From the NCBI RefSeq assembly GCF_003480915.1, contig NZ_QUKD01000005.1:248001-312000 (forward strand): 64,000 nt of DNA, given 5' to 3'. Below are positions 26,615 through 36,403 of this stretch, one piece after another. The notes below the pieces were generated by a model that was not told the DNA's origin, did no database searches, and saw only the letters and a list, made by a program, of their open reading frames with translations. The stretch's first letter is position 1, and the number at the start of each line of letters is the position of its first letter. The translations under genes and the position numbers were made by a program. Source of the stretch: Parabacteroides sp. TM07-1AC. Lineage in GTDB: Bacteria; Bacteroidota; Bacteroidia; Bacteroidales; Tannerellaceae.

Positions 26615-27562
26615 ATGGAAAACTCAAGAAGAAACTTTTTTAAGAAAGGACTTGCCGGAGCATTGACATTAGGTACTGTCTCCCTTGCCAGTCCCACAAC
26701 GGCTTTATCAACAAAGGCAAGCGCCTCCCGTGCAAAACGCATTGTTTTAATCTCTCTCGACGGCATTTGCGTAGACGGATATCTGAAAGCAAAAACACCC
26801 AATCTGGATGCACTGATGGCCGAGGGTTCGCTTTCACTAGAGACACGTGTGGTCATGCCTTCGGTCACATTACCCAACTGGACCAGCCATCTAACCGGGA
26901 GCGGTCCGGAACAGCACGGTGTAGTGGACAACAGCTGGGAAATAACCAAATTCACATTACCCGCTATAGAAAAAGACAATGCAGGATATTATCCTTCGGT
27001 ATTCAAAATATTGAAAGATGCTATTCCTACGATGAAAACGGCATTTTACTATAACTGGATCAATCTGTTCTATCCATATAACAAACAATATTTCGACGAA
27101 GTAAGTTATCTTGAACAGGATGCTTACATACCGAATTATGAAAAAGCATTGTCCTTCCTGATGGCAAATCGGACAAATCCGACTTTAGTCTTTCTCTACT
27201 CTGTGCATACCGATCATGCCGGACATAAATATAAATGGATGTCTCCGGAATATATCCGATCGATTGAAGAAGCAGACATCGAGATCGGCAAGTTCATCAA
27301 TAAAATGAAACAGGAAGGAATGTATAAAGATACTCATTTCATGTTTCTCACAGACCATGGCGGTATTAATTACGGACATGGCGGAGTCAGCACAGACGAA
27401 ATGATCGTGCCGTGGGGAATCACTGGTCCCGGAATAAAAAAAGGATTCAAGATCACAGAAGCCAATAATACGGTAAATACTGCAGCAACTATCCTGCATC
27501 TGTTCAAGGTCGATCAACCTTTATCCTGGACTGGAGAGGTAATAAAATCGATATTCAAATAA
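26615..27562 (+). CDS. Tat-signal alkaline-phosphatase superfamily phosphodiesterase
   Basis: A 315-residue protein of the nucleotide pyrophosphatase/phosphodiesterase (alkaline phosphatase superfamily) type. Metal and nucleophile sites are visible: ISLDGI near residue 49 (first Asp), SVTLPNWTSHLTG at about 87 (candidate Thr nucleophile), HTDHAGH near 200 and LTDHGG, then GHGG, near 250. The N-terminus SRRNFFKKGLAGALTL is a twin-arginine signal, so it would be exported folded, probably with its metals. It sits between a GH35 and a GH2 gene, so it may remove a phosphate or phosphodiester decoration from the target glycan, which would be unusual for such a locus. Substrate is unknown. Confidence 0.85.
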   Translation: MENSRRNFFKKGLAGALTLGTVSLASPTTALSTKASASRAKRIVLISLDGICVDGYLKAKTPNLDALMAEGSLSLETRVVMPSVTLPNWTSHLTGSGPEQHGVVDNSWEITKFTLPAIEKDNAGYYPSVFKILKDAIPTMKTAFYYNWINLFYPYNKQYFDEVSYLEQDAYIPNYEKALSFLMANRTNPTLVFLYSVHTDHAGHKYKWMSPEYIRSIEEADIEIGKFINKMKQEGMYKDTHFMFLTDHGGINYGHGGVSTDEMIVPWGITGPGIKKGFKITEANNTVNTAATILHLFKVDQPLSWTGEVIKSIFK

Positions 27563-27577
27563 TCCAATAATATTACA

Positions 27578-30412
27578 ATGACAACATTCAAAAGTTTTCT
27601 ACTTCTTTTGTGCATAAGCTTCTCTCTGCAGGCACATGCACAGGAAAAAGTAACCAAGCGCGAAGTCCTGTCCCTCGATAAAGGCTGGAGCTTCCACAAA
27701 GGGGATATCCCTTATCCGGTCATCAAAGGCCATAATGCAACTTACCGGAACGCCAAAGCCGGATATGTAAGCGGAGTCGCCTCTCCAAACTATGACGACT
27801 CTTCCTGGCGTATAGTCAATCTACCTCATGACTGGGCCATCGAAGGGAATGTGAATCCGGATGCCAACCTCTCCCAGGGATACTACGACCGCGGTTTTGG
27901 CTGGTATCGCCGCAAATTCAAACTCGATCCCGAAGACAAGGGGAAACATCTTGAGATACAATTCGACGGTATTTCAACCCATGCAACCATTTGGGTAAAC
28001 GGAACTGTACTGCATCGCAACTGGTGCGGATACACCTCCATGTATATCGACATCACTCCGTATGCGACTTACGGAGATGAGATCAATACGATCGCCGTAC
28101 GCGTGGATGCAGAAGCACAGGAAGGCTGGTGGTATGAAGGAGCGGGAATCTACCGTCATACATGGCTGGTCAAACGTTCGCCGCTGCATATCATTACCGA
28201 CGGTGTATTTGCTCATCCGGTAAAGAAGAACGACAGCCAATGGGAAATACCTGTGGAAGTTACTTTATATAACTCGGGCAAGTTACCGGCTGACGGAGAA
28301 GTCGAAGTCACCCTGTTCGCTCCCGATGGCAAACAAATGACAACACAGTCAAAAGCAGTCTCTGTCACTGCATTAAGAGAAGGCATTACCCATCTCCCGC
28401 TGACCGTATCAGACCCGAAACTTTGGTCACCCGACAGTCCTAGCCTCTATAAAGTAAAGACTACAGTGAAACAAAACGGCATTGTAACCGATGAGGTCGA
28501 AACCAAATGCGGCTTCCGTACCATCCGTTTCGATAACAATACAGGTTTTTGGCTGAATGGAGAGAACATCAAGATAAAAGGTGTTTGTAACCACCAGGAT
28601 CACGCCGGAGTCGGTGTTGCCGTTCCCGATGCCTTTTGGGAATTCCGCCTCCGCAAATTGAAAGAGATGGGAGTCAATGCCTATCGTGTAGCTCATAATC
28701 CGGTTGCCAAAGAGTTTATGGCTGCTTGCGACAGCATGGGTATCATGGTTTTAGATGAAAACAGATTGTTCAACACTTCACCCGAATATGTGCGTCAACT
28801 GGAGTGGCAAGTACGCCGCGACCGTAATTGTCCAAGTGTCATCCTTTGGTCTGTTTTCAATGAAGAACCGATGCAGGGCACGGAAAACGGGGTTGAAATG
28901 GTTCGACGTATGTATGATGTCGTTAAAAAGATGGATCCGACTCGCCCTATTACGGCAGCCATGAACGGAGGATTCTTCTCCAAATACAATGTATCACAAG
29001 CTGTAGATGTCGGAGGATTCAATTACCAGATCGAAAGTTACGACCGCTTCCATGAAGAGAATCCGGAACTTCCTCTGACCAGTTCGGAAGATGGTTCGGC
29101 CTTTATGACCCGAGGAGAATATAAGACAGACTACGAAACGCACGTGATGGATTCCTATGACACTGAATGTGCCGGCTGGGGTGCTACGCATCGCAGAGCC
29201 TGGAAAGCTGTGAACGAACGTCCCTGGATGGCCGGTTGCTTCTACTGGACCGGATTCGATTATCATGGCGAGCCGACTCCGCATCGCTGGCCAACAGTCA
29301 GTTCCTTCTTCGGCATCATGGACTTATGTGGTTTCCCCAAAATGGCTTATTATCTGCATCAGGCACAATGGGTAAAGGATAAGCCAATCCTGGAACTGGT
29401 CCCACACTGGAACTGGCCTGCCGATTCCATCGGAAAACCGATCAAAGTAATGGCTTTAAGCAATGCAGACAAAGTGAAACTGTTGCTGAACGGCAAAGAA
29501 ATATCCGAACAACAGGTAGATCCCTATGAAATGAATACCTGGTTCGTTCCTTACAAGCCGGGCAAACTGGAAGCGATCGGCTACAAAAACGGCAAGATCG
29601 TTTCGCGAACGAAGGTGGAAACGACTAAAGAACCTGTCCAGGTCCGCCTGACTCCGGATCGTAACAACCTGGCAGGCGACGGAAGAGATGCTATGCCTAT
29701 AACCGTAGAGGTCGTCGATTCCAAAGGCCGCCACGTCCCGACAGCCAACCATATGATCGAATTCACCGTAACCGGTCCGGCAGAAATCATCGGTTTGGGA
29801 AATGGTGACCCCAATTGTCACGAACCGGAAAAAGGGAATAAACGCAGCCTGTTTAATGGCCTTGCACAAGTGATCATCCAAAGTAAAGAAGGCGCAGGAA
29901 CAATTACACTGACAGCCTCCACTCCCGGATTAAAACCGGCTGCGATTACAATCAATGCCGACCAGGTCGCTCCTATTCCATCCATTGCTCCTGAATTTCC
30001 GCCTATGTTGCTGAATAAATGGGTTGCTTCTCCCCTTTCGACCGAGAAGCCTGATGCAACCCGCCAGATAGCAGACAACGACATGAACAGCTGGCAACCG
30101 GTAGCAGGTAATGAACTGATCAAACTGGAAAATGCCAACTTCGTTATATTACGTTCCACGTTCAATCCCTATGAAGCACATAAGACAGAAGGTGGAAGTA
30201 TCCTCTTCAAACAGTTGACGGGGAAAGCAGAAATTTGGTTGAACGGAAAACAGATAGGCTCCAAGGCATCAGATAAGGAAGAAGACTTTACAGTCGAGTT
30301 CCCTGCAGTAAACGAAAGATGTGACCTGCGAGTATTACTGAACGGAACAACAGACAGTGCCGTAGGCCTGAAAGGTAATGTAACAGTCCGGACCAAACGG
30401 GCTGTAAAATAA
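27578..30412 (+). CDS. GH2 family beta-galactosidase-like hydrolase
   Basis: A 944-residue glycoside hydrolase family 2 enzyme with signal peptide ending LQAHAQ. The domain order is sugar-binding sandwich (LPHDWAIEGN, then GIYRHTWLVKRSP), Ig-like linker, barrel and C-terminal Ig-like region (GH2 C-terminal/DUF4982 type, GKLEAIGYKNGKIV). The family acid/base is in WSVFNEEP (Glu429), and the nucleophile is probably Glu504 in TSSEDGS. It lies 15 bp after the phosphodiesterase and is the last gene of locus 2. With GH35 it suggests degradation of a beta-galactoside; beta-galactosidase is the likeliest activity, but GH2 also includes glucuronidases and mannosidases. Confidence 0.9.
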   Translation: MTTFKSFLLLLCISFSLQAHAQEKVTKREVLSLDKGWSFHKGDIPYPVIKGHNATYRNAKAGYVSGVASPNYDDSSWRIVNLPHDWAIEGNVNPDANLSQGYYDRGFGWYRRKFKLDPEDKGKHLEIQFDGISTHATIWVNGTVLHRNWCGYTSMYIDITPYATYGDEINTIAVRVDAEAQEGWWYEGAGIYRHTWLVKRSPLHIITDGVFAHPVKKNDSQWEIPVEVTLYNSGKLPADGEVEVTLFAPDGKQMTTQSKAVSVTALREGITHLPLTVSDPKLWSPDSPSLYKVKTTVKQNGIVTDEVETKCGFRTIRFDNNTGFWLNGENIKIKGVCNHQDHAGVGVAVPDAFWEFRLRKLKEMGVNAYRVAHNPVAKEFMAACDSMGIMVLDENRLFNTSPEYVRQLEWQVRRDRNCPSVILWSVFNEEPMQGTENGVEMVRRMYDVVKKMDPTRPITAAMNGGFFSKYNVSQAVDVGGFNYQIESYDRFHEENPELPLTSSEDGSAFMTRGEYKTDYETHVMDSYDTECAGWGATHRRAWKAVNERPWMAGCFYWTGFDYHGEPTPHRWPTVSSFFGIMDLCGFPKMAYYLHQAQWVKDKPILELVPHWNWPADSIGKPIKVMALSNADKVKLLLNGKEISEQQVDPYEMNTWFVPYKPGKLEAIGYKNGKIVSRTKVETTKEPVQVRLTPDRNNLAGDGRDAMPITVEVVDSKGRHVPTANHMIEFTVTGPAEIIGLGNGDPNCHEPEKGNKRSLFNGLAQVIIQSKEGAGTITLTASTPGLKPAAITINADQVAPIPSIAPEFPPMLLNKWVASPLSTEKPDATRQIADNDMNSWQPVAGNELIKLENANFVILRSTFNPYEAHKTEGGSILFKQLTGKAEIWLNGKQIGSKASDKEEDFTVEFPAVNERCDLRVLLNGTTDSAVGLKGNVTVRTKRAVK

Positions 30413-30435
30413 CCACCTTTAGTCAGCCTCCCTGC

Positions 30436-30527
30436 CCAACGTTAGGCAGGATAGCTCACCAACGTTGGTTAACCCTCCTAACCAACGTTAGGCAAGGGGC
30501 GTAACCAACGTTGGTTAGATGGTGCGC
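30436..30527. repeat. Four-copy array on an exact 23-bp grid, motif CCAACGTTRG
   Basis: CCAACGTT begins at 30436, 30459, 30482 and 30505, three intervals of exactly 23 bp. Copies 1 and 3 read CCAACGTTAGGCA, and copies 2 and 4 read CCAACGTTGGTTA, so the array is also a 46-bp dimer repeated twice. Copy 4 is inside a 16-bp palindrome, TAACCAACGTTGGTTA. It lies 20-115 bp past the GH2 stop in the gap between convergent genes. Confidence 0.9.
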
Positions 30528-30546
30528 CTAAAAAATGTTAACAGAA

Positions 30547-30587
30547 AAGGCTGCGTCTAATTCCCTGTGAAGAGATGGCGCAGCCTT
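30547..30587. terminator. Bidirectional terminator between GH2 and S46 genes
   Basis: AAGGCTGCG (30547-30555) pairs perfectly with CGCAGCCTT (30579-30587). On the plus strand CTT follows, and on the minus strand TTTTCTG follows the stem, so it can serve both convergent genes. Confidence 0.7.
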
Positions 30588-30608
30588 CTTGTTGAATACT
30601 ATTACTCG

Positions 30609-32750
30609 TTATCTAACCAGCTGCAATTCCTTGATCAAGCGCGGGCATTTTCCCCATTTGTCGATCATGTAAAGGACATAACGGATATCTACTGCGATAC
30701 AACGCTGCAAGTCCGGTTCGAATGCGATATCGCCACTCATCGCTTCCCAGTTTCCATCGAAAGCAAGACCGATCAAACGGGCGTTTTTATCGAATACAGG
30801 GCTTCCTGAGTTTCCACCGGTAATATCGTTGTTCGTTAAGAAGCAAAGCTGTAATTCGCCGTTTTCATTGGCATACTGACCGAAGTCTTTGCTGCGGATC
30901 AGATCCAGGATTTCCGGCTGAACCCAAAATTCGTCATCTTCCGGATTCTCTTTTTCAAGAATACCTTTTTCTGTAGAGTAATAATCATACCAGGCAGCAT
31001 CATACGGACGGTAACCGCCGATGGAACCGTAGCTCAAACGCATAGTGAAGTTCGCATCCGAAGAAAGGGCCTTTTCCGGATACATCTCTTTCAGTCCGGC
31101 AAAATACAGACGCTCGCCTTTAGCGATTTCGAAATGGGCATCACCCATAAACTGCTGCAATTCGAATAAAGAAATCAGCGTAGACAAGCTCAGTTCGGCT
31201 GCCGGATCTTTTTTCAGTTTCGCATACAGTTTAGGATCTTTCAGCATCTTCTCGATCTTGTCGTATGATAGCAAGGAAGTCTTTTTAAAGACATCTGCTG
31301 CATATTTAGCATAATTGCCCTTATACTTTTTATCGATCTTCTGATAGATATCCGGCAGATACTGGGCAGGAACACGTTCTTTCACTACCTGCATCATGGC
31401 TGCCAGTACTTTCTGATCGAGCGTAGCATCATAATCCTTAAAGAACGGCTGGATCTTATCCTGCAGAATGCTGTCTATCTCTTCCGGAGTAGAACCATTT
31501 ACATCCACTCCCTGAACCATACGTGCCAGACGCACTATTTCAGTACCGCTCACAAATGCTTCAGACAAATAAGTGGAAACATTTCTGTATTCATCTGTCG
31601 AAGTATATCCTTTTTCCAATAATTCCAGTACTTCTCCATATTTTTCTTTACGCTCCGGTGTCTGAGCAACCCAGGCTGCAAAAGCAGCTTCTTCTTCCTT
31701 CTTACGGTCTATCACGTTCAGGTTAGCCAAACCGCGGTTCATACCGATCGAGTTCTTCCAATAGTTGGAACTTCCTGCATATTTAGATGCATATTTAATG
31801 CGAACTTCATCGCTGGCCAACATAGCTTCTTTCCAAATAGCCTGCTTCACGCCACGCACCTCGATACGCGGTTTATTGCTGTCTTCGATACGCTGTTTTA
31901 CGCCCCATGAACTCAGATAGCGGTCCGTACTTCCCGGAAAACCGATCGTCATCGCATAGTCTTTATCCTGATAGCCCTGCAGAGATACTTCCGCTACATA
32001 TTTAGGACTGTACGGCTTGTTGTCTTTGCTGTATTCTGCCGGTTTATTATTGCCATCGGCATACACACGGAATACAGAGAAATCACCCGTATGACGCGGC
32101 CACATCCAGTTATCCGTATCGCCACCGAACTTTCCGACAGAACTGGGCGGAGCAAACACCATACGAACATCGTTGAATACATCGTAAACAACCAGGAAAT
32201 ACTTGTTATTATTGTAGAAAGGGATCACGTCTGCCGACTGAAATTCCGTATTGCCGATAGAGTCGCAGATTACCTGTCCGATAGAATCGGCAGCAGCCAA
32301 ACGCAGATATTCTTCTTCAATATTCGCGATTTCACCGTTGATACGGTCACTGACATCCACTGTCTCACGCAGGTATCGGACACTCAAACCCGGAACGGGC
32401 AACTCTTCTTCCTTACTCTGCGAAACAAAACCATCTTTCAGATAATCATGTTCAACACTACTCAACTGCTGGATCGAGCCGAAACCACAGTGATGATTGG
32501 TAAAGACCAATCCCTCTTCCGATACGGTAATACCGGTACATCCGCCACCAAAAATCACAACAGCATTGGCCACACACGGGTCAGTTTCACTGTAGAGCTG
32601 CTTGTAGGACGGAACAAATCCAAGTTCCTTGATCCTCGCCAGGTTCTGTTTGTTTAATTCCTTCAGAACCCACATACCCTCATCGGCATATACCTGGCCT
32701 GCAGCAATCAGAAGCAGTAAAACTGCCCATACCTTCTTCATAAAATTCAT
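30609..32750 (-). CDS. S46-family dipeptidyl peptidase, DPP7-like
   Basis: A 713-residue exported serine peptidase of family S46, which removes dipeptides from the N-terminus of peptides in the periplasm or at the surface. The catalytic His lies in TNHHCGFG (residues 86-87), and the nucleophile is Ser648 in GGNSGSPVF. The residue 18 positions after this serine is Gly666 (FDGNW). In the Porphyromonas enzymes Gly at this site goes with DPP7 (hydrophobic P1) and Arg with DPP11 (acidic P1), so this is DPP7-like. Signal peptide ends QVYADEG; ATG at 32741 is an alternative start. The DUF389 gene lies 9 bp upstream, but cotranscription is uncertain. Confidence 0.92.
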   Translation of the reverse strand: MNFMKKVWAVLLLLIAAGQVYADEGMWVLKELNKQNLARIKELGFVPSYKQLYSETDPCVANAVVIFGGGCTGITVSEEGLVFTNHHCGFGSIQQLSSVEHDYLKDGFVSQSKEEELPVPGLSVRYLRETVDVSDRINGEIANIEEEYLRLAAADSIGQVICDSIGNTEFQSADVIPFYNNNKYFLVVYDVFNDVRMVFAPPSSVGKFGGDTDNWMWPRHTGDFSVFRVYADGNNKPAEYSKDNKPYSPKYVAEVSLQGYQDKDYAMTIGFPGSTDRYLSSWGVKQRIEDSNKPRIEVRGVKQAIWKEAMLASDEVRIKYASKYAGSSNYWKNSIGMNRGLANLNVIDRKKEEEAAFAAWVAQTPERKEKYGEVLELLEKGYTSTDEYRNVSTYLSEAFVSGTEIVRLARMVQGVDVNGSTPEEIDSILQDKIQPFFKDYDATLDQKVLAAMMQVVKERVPAQYLPDIYQKIDKKYKGNYAKYAADVFKKTSLLSYDKIEKMLKDPKLYAKLKKDPAAELSLSTLISLFELQQFMGDAHFEIAKGERLYFAGLKEMYPEKALSSDANFTMRLSYGSIGGYRPYDAAWYDYYSTEKGILEKENPEDDEFWVQPEILDLIRSKDFGQYANENGELQLCFLTNNDITGGNSGSPVFDKNARLIGLAFDGNWEAMSGDIAFEPDLQRCIAVDIRYVLYMIDKWGKCPRLIKELQLVR

Positions 32751-32759
32751 TCTTTATAT

Positions 32760-34118
32760 TTATTCGATTAGTAATTTGATATTCTTTGCATTCACACGGG
32801 CCTCCAACCACTCCCGTATTTTTTGTTGTTCTTTTTCATTGATACGTTCTTTACTTTTCAGGTAAACCAACATAACCGTATCCTGCTTCATGCTGTCGGT
32901 AGTCATAATATAGGTATTCGAACAGGAGGCTTCGAGAACGGCCGGAAATAATACTTTCATTTCCGGGATCAGTTCGGATGTGATACGTGAAGCATTTTTA
33001 TAACGGTCGACCGTCTTTTTCAACGAATCGATCTGTATGGACTGTACACGTAAAACTTCTTCACTATTCTTATAAAGATCCTGCATCAACATGCTTTTCA
33101 GTTCATTTATATCTGTGGCTTCCTGTCCAAAACCTTGCTGGACAACTAATGAAACATCTTTCAGTCCATATTTGCGAAGCCGGCTCCGTGCTATTTCGAT
33201 CATCGGGTCCGGCACGTTTTCACCGATCAATACGACCTTCACCTCCTGCTTCTCACTGGTATTTGTCACCGTTTTGCTTAATATCTGCGTATTCGGGAAC
33301 GCCAGCTCTTCCGATACGAAATTGGTAACCCGGTCATTGAAATAACTGGAACGGATCAGGTTATAACTTAAGAAAAGACTGGGAACGATCGTGAAAAATA
33401 CGATCACACCGACATAGCGCGTCACCACTTTCTCACGTTGCTTATCCAGGAACACCTTTTTAGGGTATTTCAAAAGCCGGACAACCACGAAAGTAGCCAG
33501 GCTGATAAATACCGTATTGATGAAATAGAGATAAAAAGCTCCGAAGAAATAATACAGATTACCACTTGCCAATCCGAAACCCGCCGTACAAAGCGGAGGC
33601 ATCAACGCCGTTGCGATAGCCACACCCGGAATCACATTTCCCTTACTTTTGGTAGAACTGGCAACAATTCCCGCCAATCCACCGAAGAAAGCGATCAGGA
33701 CATCATACACGGTCGGTTGCGTACGCGCCAACAATTCACTTTGTGCCTCACTGATTGGTGAGATCAGAAAAAACAAGGTTGAAGTGATTACACTAAAGAC
33801 AGTTGCTGTCAGAAAATTACGGAAAGAGCGCTTGATCAGTTCAAAGTCATAGATACCCAATCCAAGACCGAATCCCATAATAGGTCCCATCAACGGAGAG
33901 ATTAACATCGCACCGATAATCACCGCAGTAGAGTTGGTATTCAACCCCAATGAAGCGACAAATGTTGCAAAGATCAAAACCCAAAGATTAGTACCTTTAA
34001 ACTCAATACCTTTCTTTATAGATTCAACTGTTTCCAGTTCATTTTCTTTCTCTTGGCGAACGTCAAAATTACGAACAAAGAAGTCGCGTATTTGCTTGTG
34101 TAACACTCCTTTTTCCAT
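32760..34118 (-). CDS. DUF389 multi-pass membrane protein
   Basis: A 452-residue DUF389/TIGR00341-type protein. After a short cytoplasmic N-terminus come six or so membrane segments in residues 40-265, with the family stretch IIGAMLISPLMGPIMGFGLG and GNVIPGVAIATALMPPLC. The C-terminal ~180 residues are hydrophilic, including a helical segment (NSEEVLRVQSIQIDSLKKTV). The function of the family is unknown. It is the first gene of a minus-strand pair with the S46 peptidase and is divergent from the sensor kinase gene. Confidence 0.88.
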   Translation of the reverse strand: MEKGVLHKQIRDFFVRNFDVRQEKENELETVESIKKGIEFKGTNLWVLIFATFVASLGLNTNSTAVIIGAMLISPLMGPIMGFGLGLGIYDFELIKRSFRNFLTATVFSVITSTLFFLISPISEAQSELLARTQPTVYDVLIAFFGGLAGIVASSTKSKGNVIPGVAIATALMPPLCTAGFGLASGNLYYFFGAFYLYFINTVFISLATFVVVRLLKYPKKVFLDKQREKVVTRYVGVIVFFTIVPSLFLSYNLIRSSYFNDRVTNFVSEELAFPNTQILSKTVTNTSEKQEVKVVLIGENVPDPMIEIARSRLRKYGLKDVSLVVQQGFGQEATDINELKSMLMQDLYKNSEEVLRVQSIQIDSLKKTVDRYKNASRITSELIPEMKVLFPAVLEASCSNTYIMTTDSMKQDTVMLVYLKSKERINEKEQQKIREWLEARVNAKNIKLLIE

Positions 34119-34171
34119 CCCACTAACTTGTATTTATAAATACTCCGACTAATAGCCTCACCTTAATCGTG

Positions 34172-34179
34172 CAAAGATA
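34172..34179 (-). promoter_or_regulatory. -7 box (TATCTTTG) for DUF389 gene
   Basis: Minus-strand TATCTTTG matches TAnnTTTG and ends 54 bp before the DUF389 start. No good -33 element is seen. Confidence 0.45.
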
Positions 34180-34260
34180 GAAATTGTATATCGAAATAAA
34201 AAATAAGAAGTGTGAACAAGAATAAGTTGTTCAAAATTAAAAGAATTGTTGATTTTCAAT

Positions 34261-34268
34261 TAACTTTG
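34261..34268 (+). promoter_or_regulatory. -7 box (TAACTTTG) for sensor kinase gene
   Basis: TAACTTTG matches TAnnTTTG and is 54 bp before the kinase start. Confidence 0.45.
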
Positions 34269-34322
34269 CGAATGAGCAATCACATTTTACGACAAGAGTT
34301 CATTTTAATATCTATATAAATA

Positions 34323-36392
34323 ATGAAACGCTACTTAATTCTTATATATCTGCTTAGTTACGTCCTGTCTGTCGTAGCTAATAATTCTGCGACTAAAGAA
34401 ATCTTAAACGCTGGTTTAAAATCAGTAACCTCCGCCCGGGAAAAGCTGGAAATACTGACTAACCTAATGGATATCTCCCGTCAAGAGGAACAAGTCAACT
34501 ATGCCAAAGAACTTTATAAAGAAGCTATTGCCGAGAACGACGATTACTATAAAGAAGCAGCTCTTACTGAAATTCTTCGTTTCTACGTCAACAACGACAT
34601 CAAAGACAGTACCGATGTCTACATGGACGAGGCAAAACGCGAACTGAAAGGGAAAGCACGCGATTTTTTGGTTACTTATATGCAAACGATCATCGATGTA
34701 CGTGTCGTCTTTTATACAGAAGGGGAAAGCAGAAAAAAGTTGATAGAACAATACCAGCTTAAACTGGAAACAGACAAAGATTTGTCACCACTGGAAAAAA
34801 TGTCCATCAATTACCTGTTGGGAATGGCATACAGCAACCGCGAAGAACCGGGTAATGAAGAAAAATTGCATAACGATATCTGTACACGCTTTAAAGAGGT
34901 TATAACACTTTCTGAAAATATCCCGCTGCAATATTCTTATCTGTTCCGCCTGAACACGTTTAACCTCCTGACGCTCTATTCACTTGATCCGACAGACCAG
35001 GCCAAATACGCCTTTCAGTATCTTTACATGCAAAAAGAATATGCAGAAACAAAAGAGATGAAAAAGCGTCCTTATGTAACCAAACGACATCTGCTCAATG
35101 CCTATTCCTGTCTGGCTTGTACCGCTAAAACATTCGGTAAAGATATGGCAACTTCCTATTATCAGCATTTTATGGACTTGAACAGGCAATATCCTGAAGA
35201 TGCCCCCTTTTCTGCAGATTACGATCGACTTTTCACATCGCTTAATTATTACCGGACAACAGATCAACTCTTGAAAGCCACACAATATTGCGATTCCGTC
35301 ATGCATTATTTCCGTACAGCTGACTTCAAAATTGACCTGTCCGATCATATCATATCGACTCTGAAGGATAAAATAGATATGCTCGACAGCCTTCATCTTT
35401 ATAAGGATGCTTATCAGGCTCAAAAAGAATATACCCTGTTGCTGGACTCTACACGGATCAGGAACATGAACGAGAAGCTGGAAGACCTGGAAATCAAAAA
35501 ACGGGTAGATGAACTGGTCATTGAAAAGAAAGCATTGGAAATCGATCTGCAAAAGAGCAGAAATCAACTCTATATGTTCCTGTCTTTATTCATCCTGGCC
35601 GTCAGTTTTGCCATTTTTGTCGCATTTCGCTTATGGAAAATTAAAGCTTTATATATAAAACTGCAAGAATCTAACCTACAAGTAATCCTTGCCAGCGAGA
35701 AAGCCCAGGAAAGTGAGCGGATGAAAAATGCTTTCATTAAAAACATGTGTCATGAGGTCCGGACACCATTGAATGCGATCAACGGATTTGCCGACCTGAT
35801 CACGGAAGAAGATATTACAGCCGAAGAAAAACAGGAATTCAGCAAAATCATTTTCGAGAATTGCAACCACATCACTTCCATGATGAACAGTGTTCTGGAA
35901 ATTGCCCAACTGGACAGTAATAAGGAAGAATTATCATTATCACCGGTCAATATCCACCTGCTTTGCTCTTGTGAAATGGAACAATTGAAGAGGCTTAACG
36001 GAAAAGAGGATATTGAATACCAGATCGAAGGCGACCGGCAAAAAGATATGGCTTACACCAATGCAAACCATTTCAGCCTCATCCTGTCCCACCTGTTGAA
36101 CAATGCGAATAAATTCACCGACAAGGGACACATTACCCTTGCTTACAAAGCAGAAGAGGAACAGAACCGGATGGTAGTTGAGATCACAGACACCGGTTGT
36201 GGCATTTCCCCTGACCAACGTGAATGGATATTCGAGCGGTTCACCAAAGCAGACGATTTCGTTCCGGGTTCCGGATTGGGATTATACCTCTGCCGGCAGA
36301 TTGCACACCGTATGAAAGGTAAGATTTACGTAGACCCCGATTATACAACCGGCCTACGTATCATCCTGACGCTCCCCCTCAAACCGGAATAA
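34323..36392 (+). CDS. Membrane sensor histidine kinase with TPR-like sensor region
   Basis: A 689-residue kinase with signal peptide, an exported ~390-residue helical region resembling TPR repeats, a coiled-coil stretch (LEIKKRVDELVIEKKALEID), one membrane helix at about 416-438, then cytoplasmic HisKA and HATPase domains. The phosphorylated His is His477 (MCHEVRTPLNAING). The ATP-binding boxes are HLLNNANKFTD (N), DTGCGISP (G1) and GSGLGLYLC (G2). It has no receiver domain and no response-regulator gene nearby, so it is an orphan kinase. The stimulus is unknown. Confidence 0.9.
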   Translation: MKRYLILIYLLSYVLSVVANNSATKEILNAGLKSVTSAREKLEILTNLMDISRQEEQVNYAKELYKEAIAENDDYYKEAALTEILRFYVNNDIKDSTDVYMDEAKRELKGKARDFLVTYMQTIIDVRVVFYTEGESRKKLIEQYQLKLETDKDLSPLEKMSINYLLGMAYSNREEPGNEEKLHNDICTRFKEVITLSENIPLQYSYLFRLNTFNLLTLYSLDPTDQAKYAFQYLYMQKEYAETKEMKKRPYVTKRHLLNAYSCLACTAKTFGKDMATSYYQHFMDLNRQYPEDAPFSADYDRLFTSLNYYRTTDQLLKATQYCDSVMHYFRTADFKIDLSDHIISTLKDKIDMLDSLHLYKDAYQAQKEYTLLLDSTRIRNMNEKLEDLEIKKRVDELVIEKKALEIDLQKSRNQLYMFLSLFILAVSFAIFVAFRLWKIKALYIKLQESNLQVILASEKAQESERMKNAFIKNMCHEVRTPLNAINGFADLITEEDITAEEKQEFSKIIFENCNHITSMMNSVLEIAQLDSNKEELSLSPVNIHLLCSCEMEQLKRLNGKEDIEYQIEGDRQKDMAYTNANHFSLILSHLLNNANKFTDKGHITLAYKAEEEQNRMVVEITDTGCGISPDQREWIFERFTKADDFVPGSGLGLYLCRQIAHRMKGKIYVDPDYTTGLRIILTLPLKPE

Positions 36393-36403
36393 ATATTCGG
36401 GAA

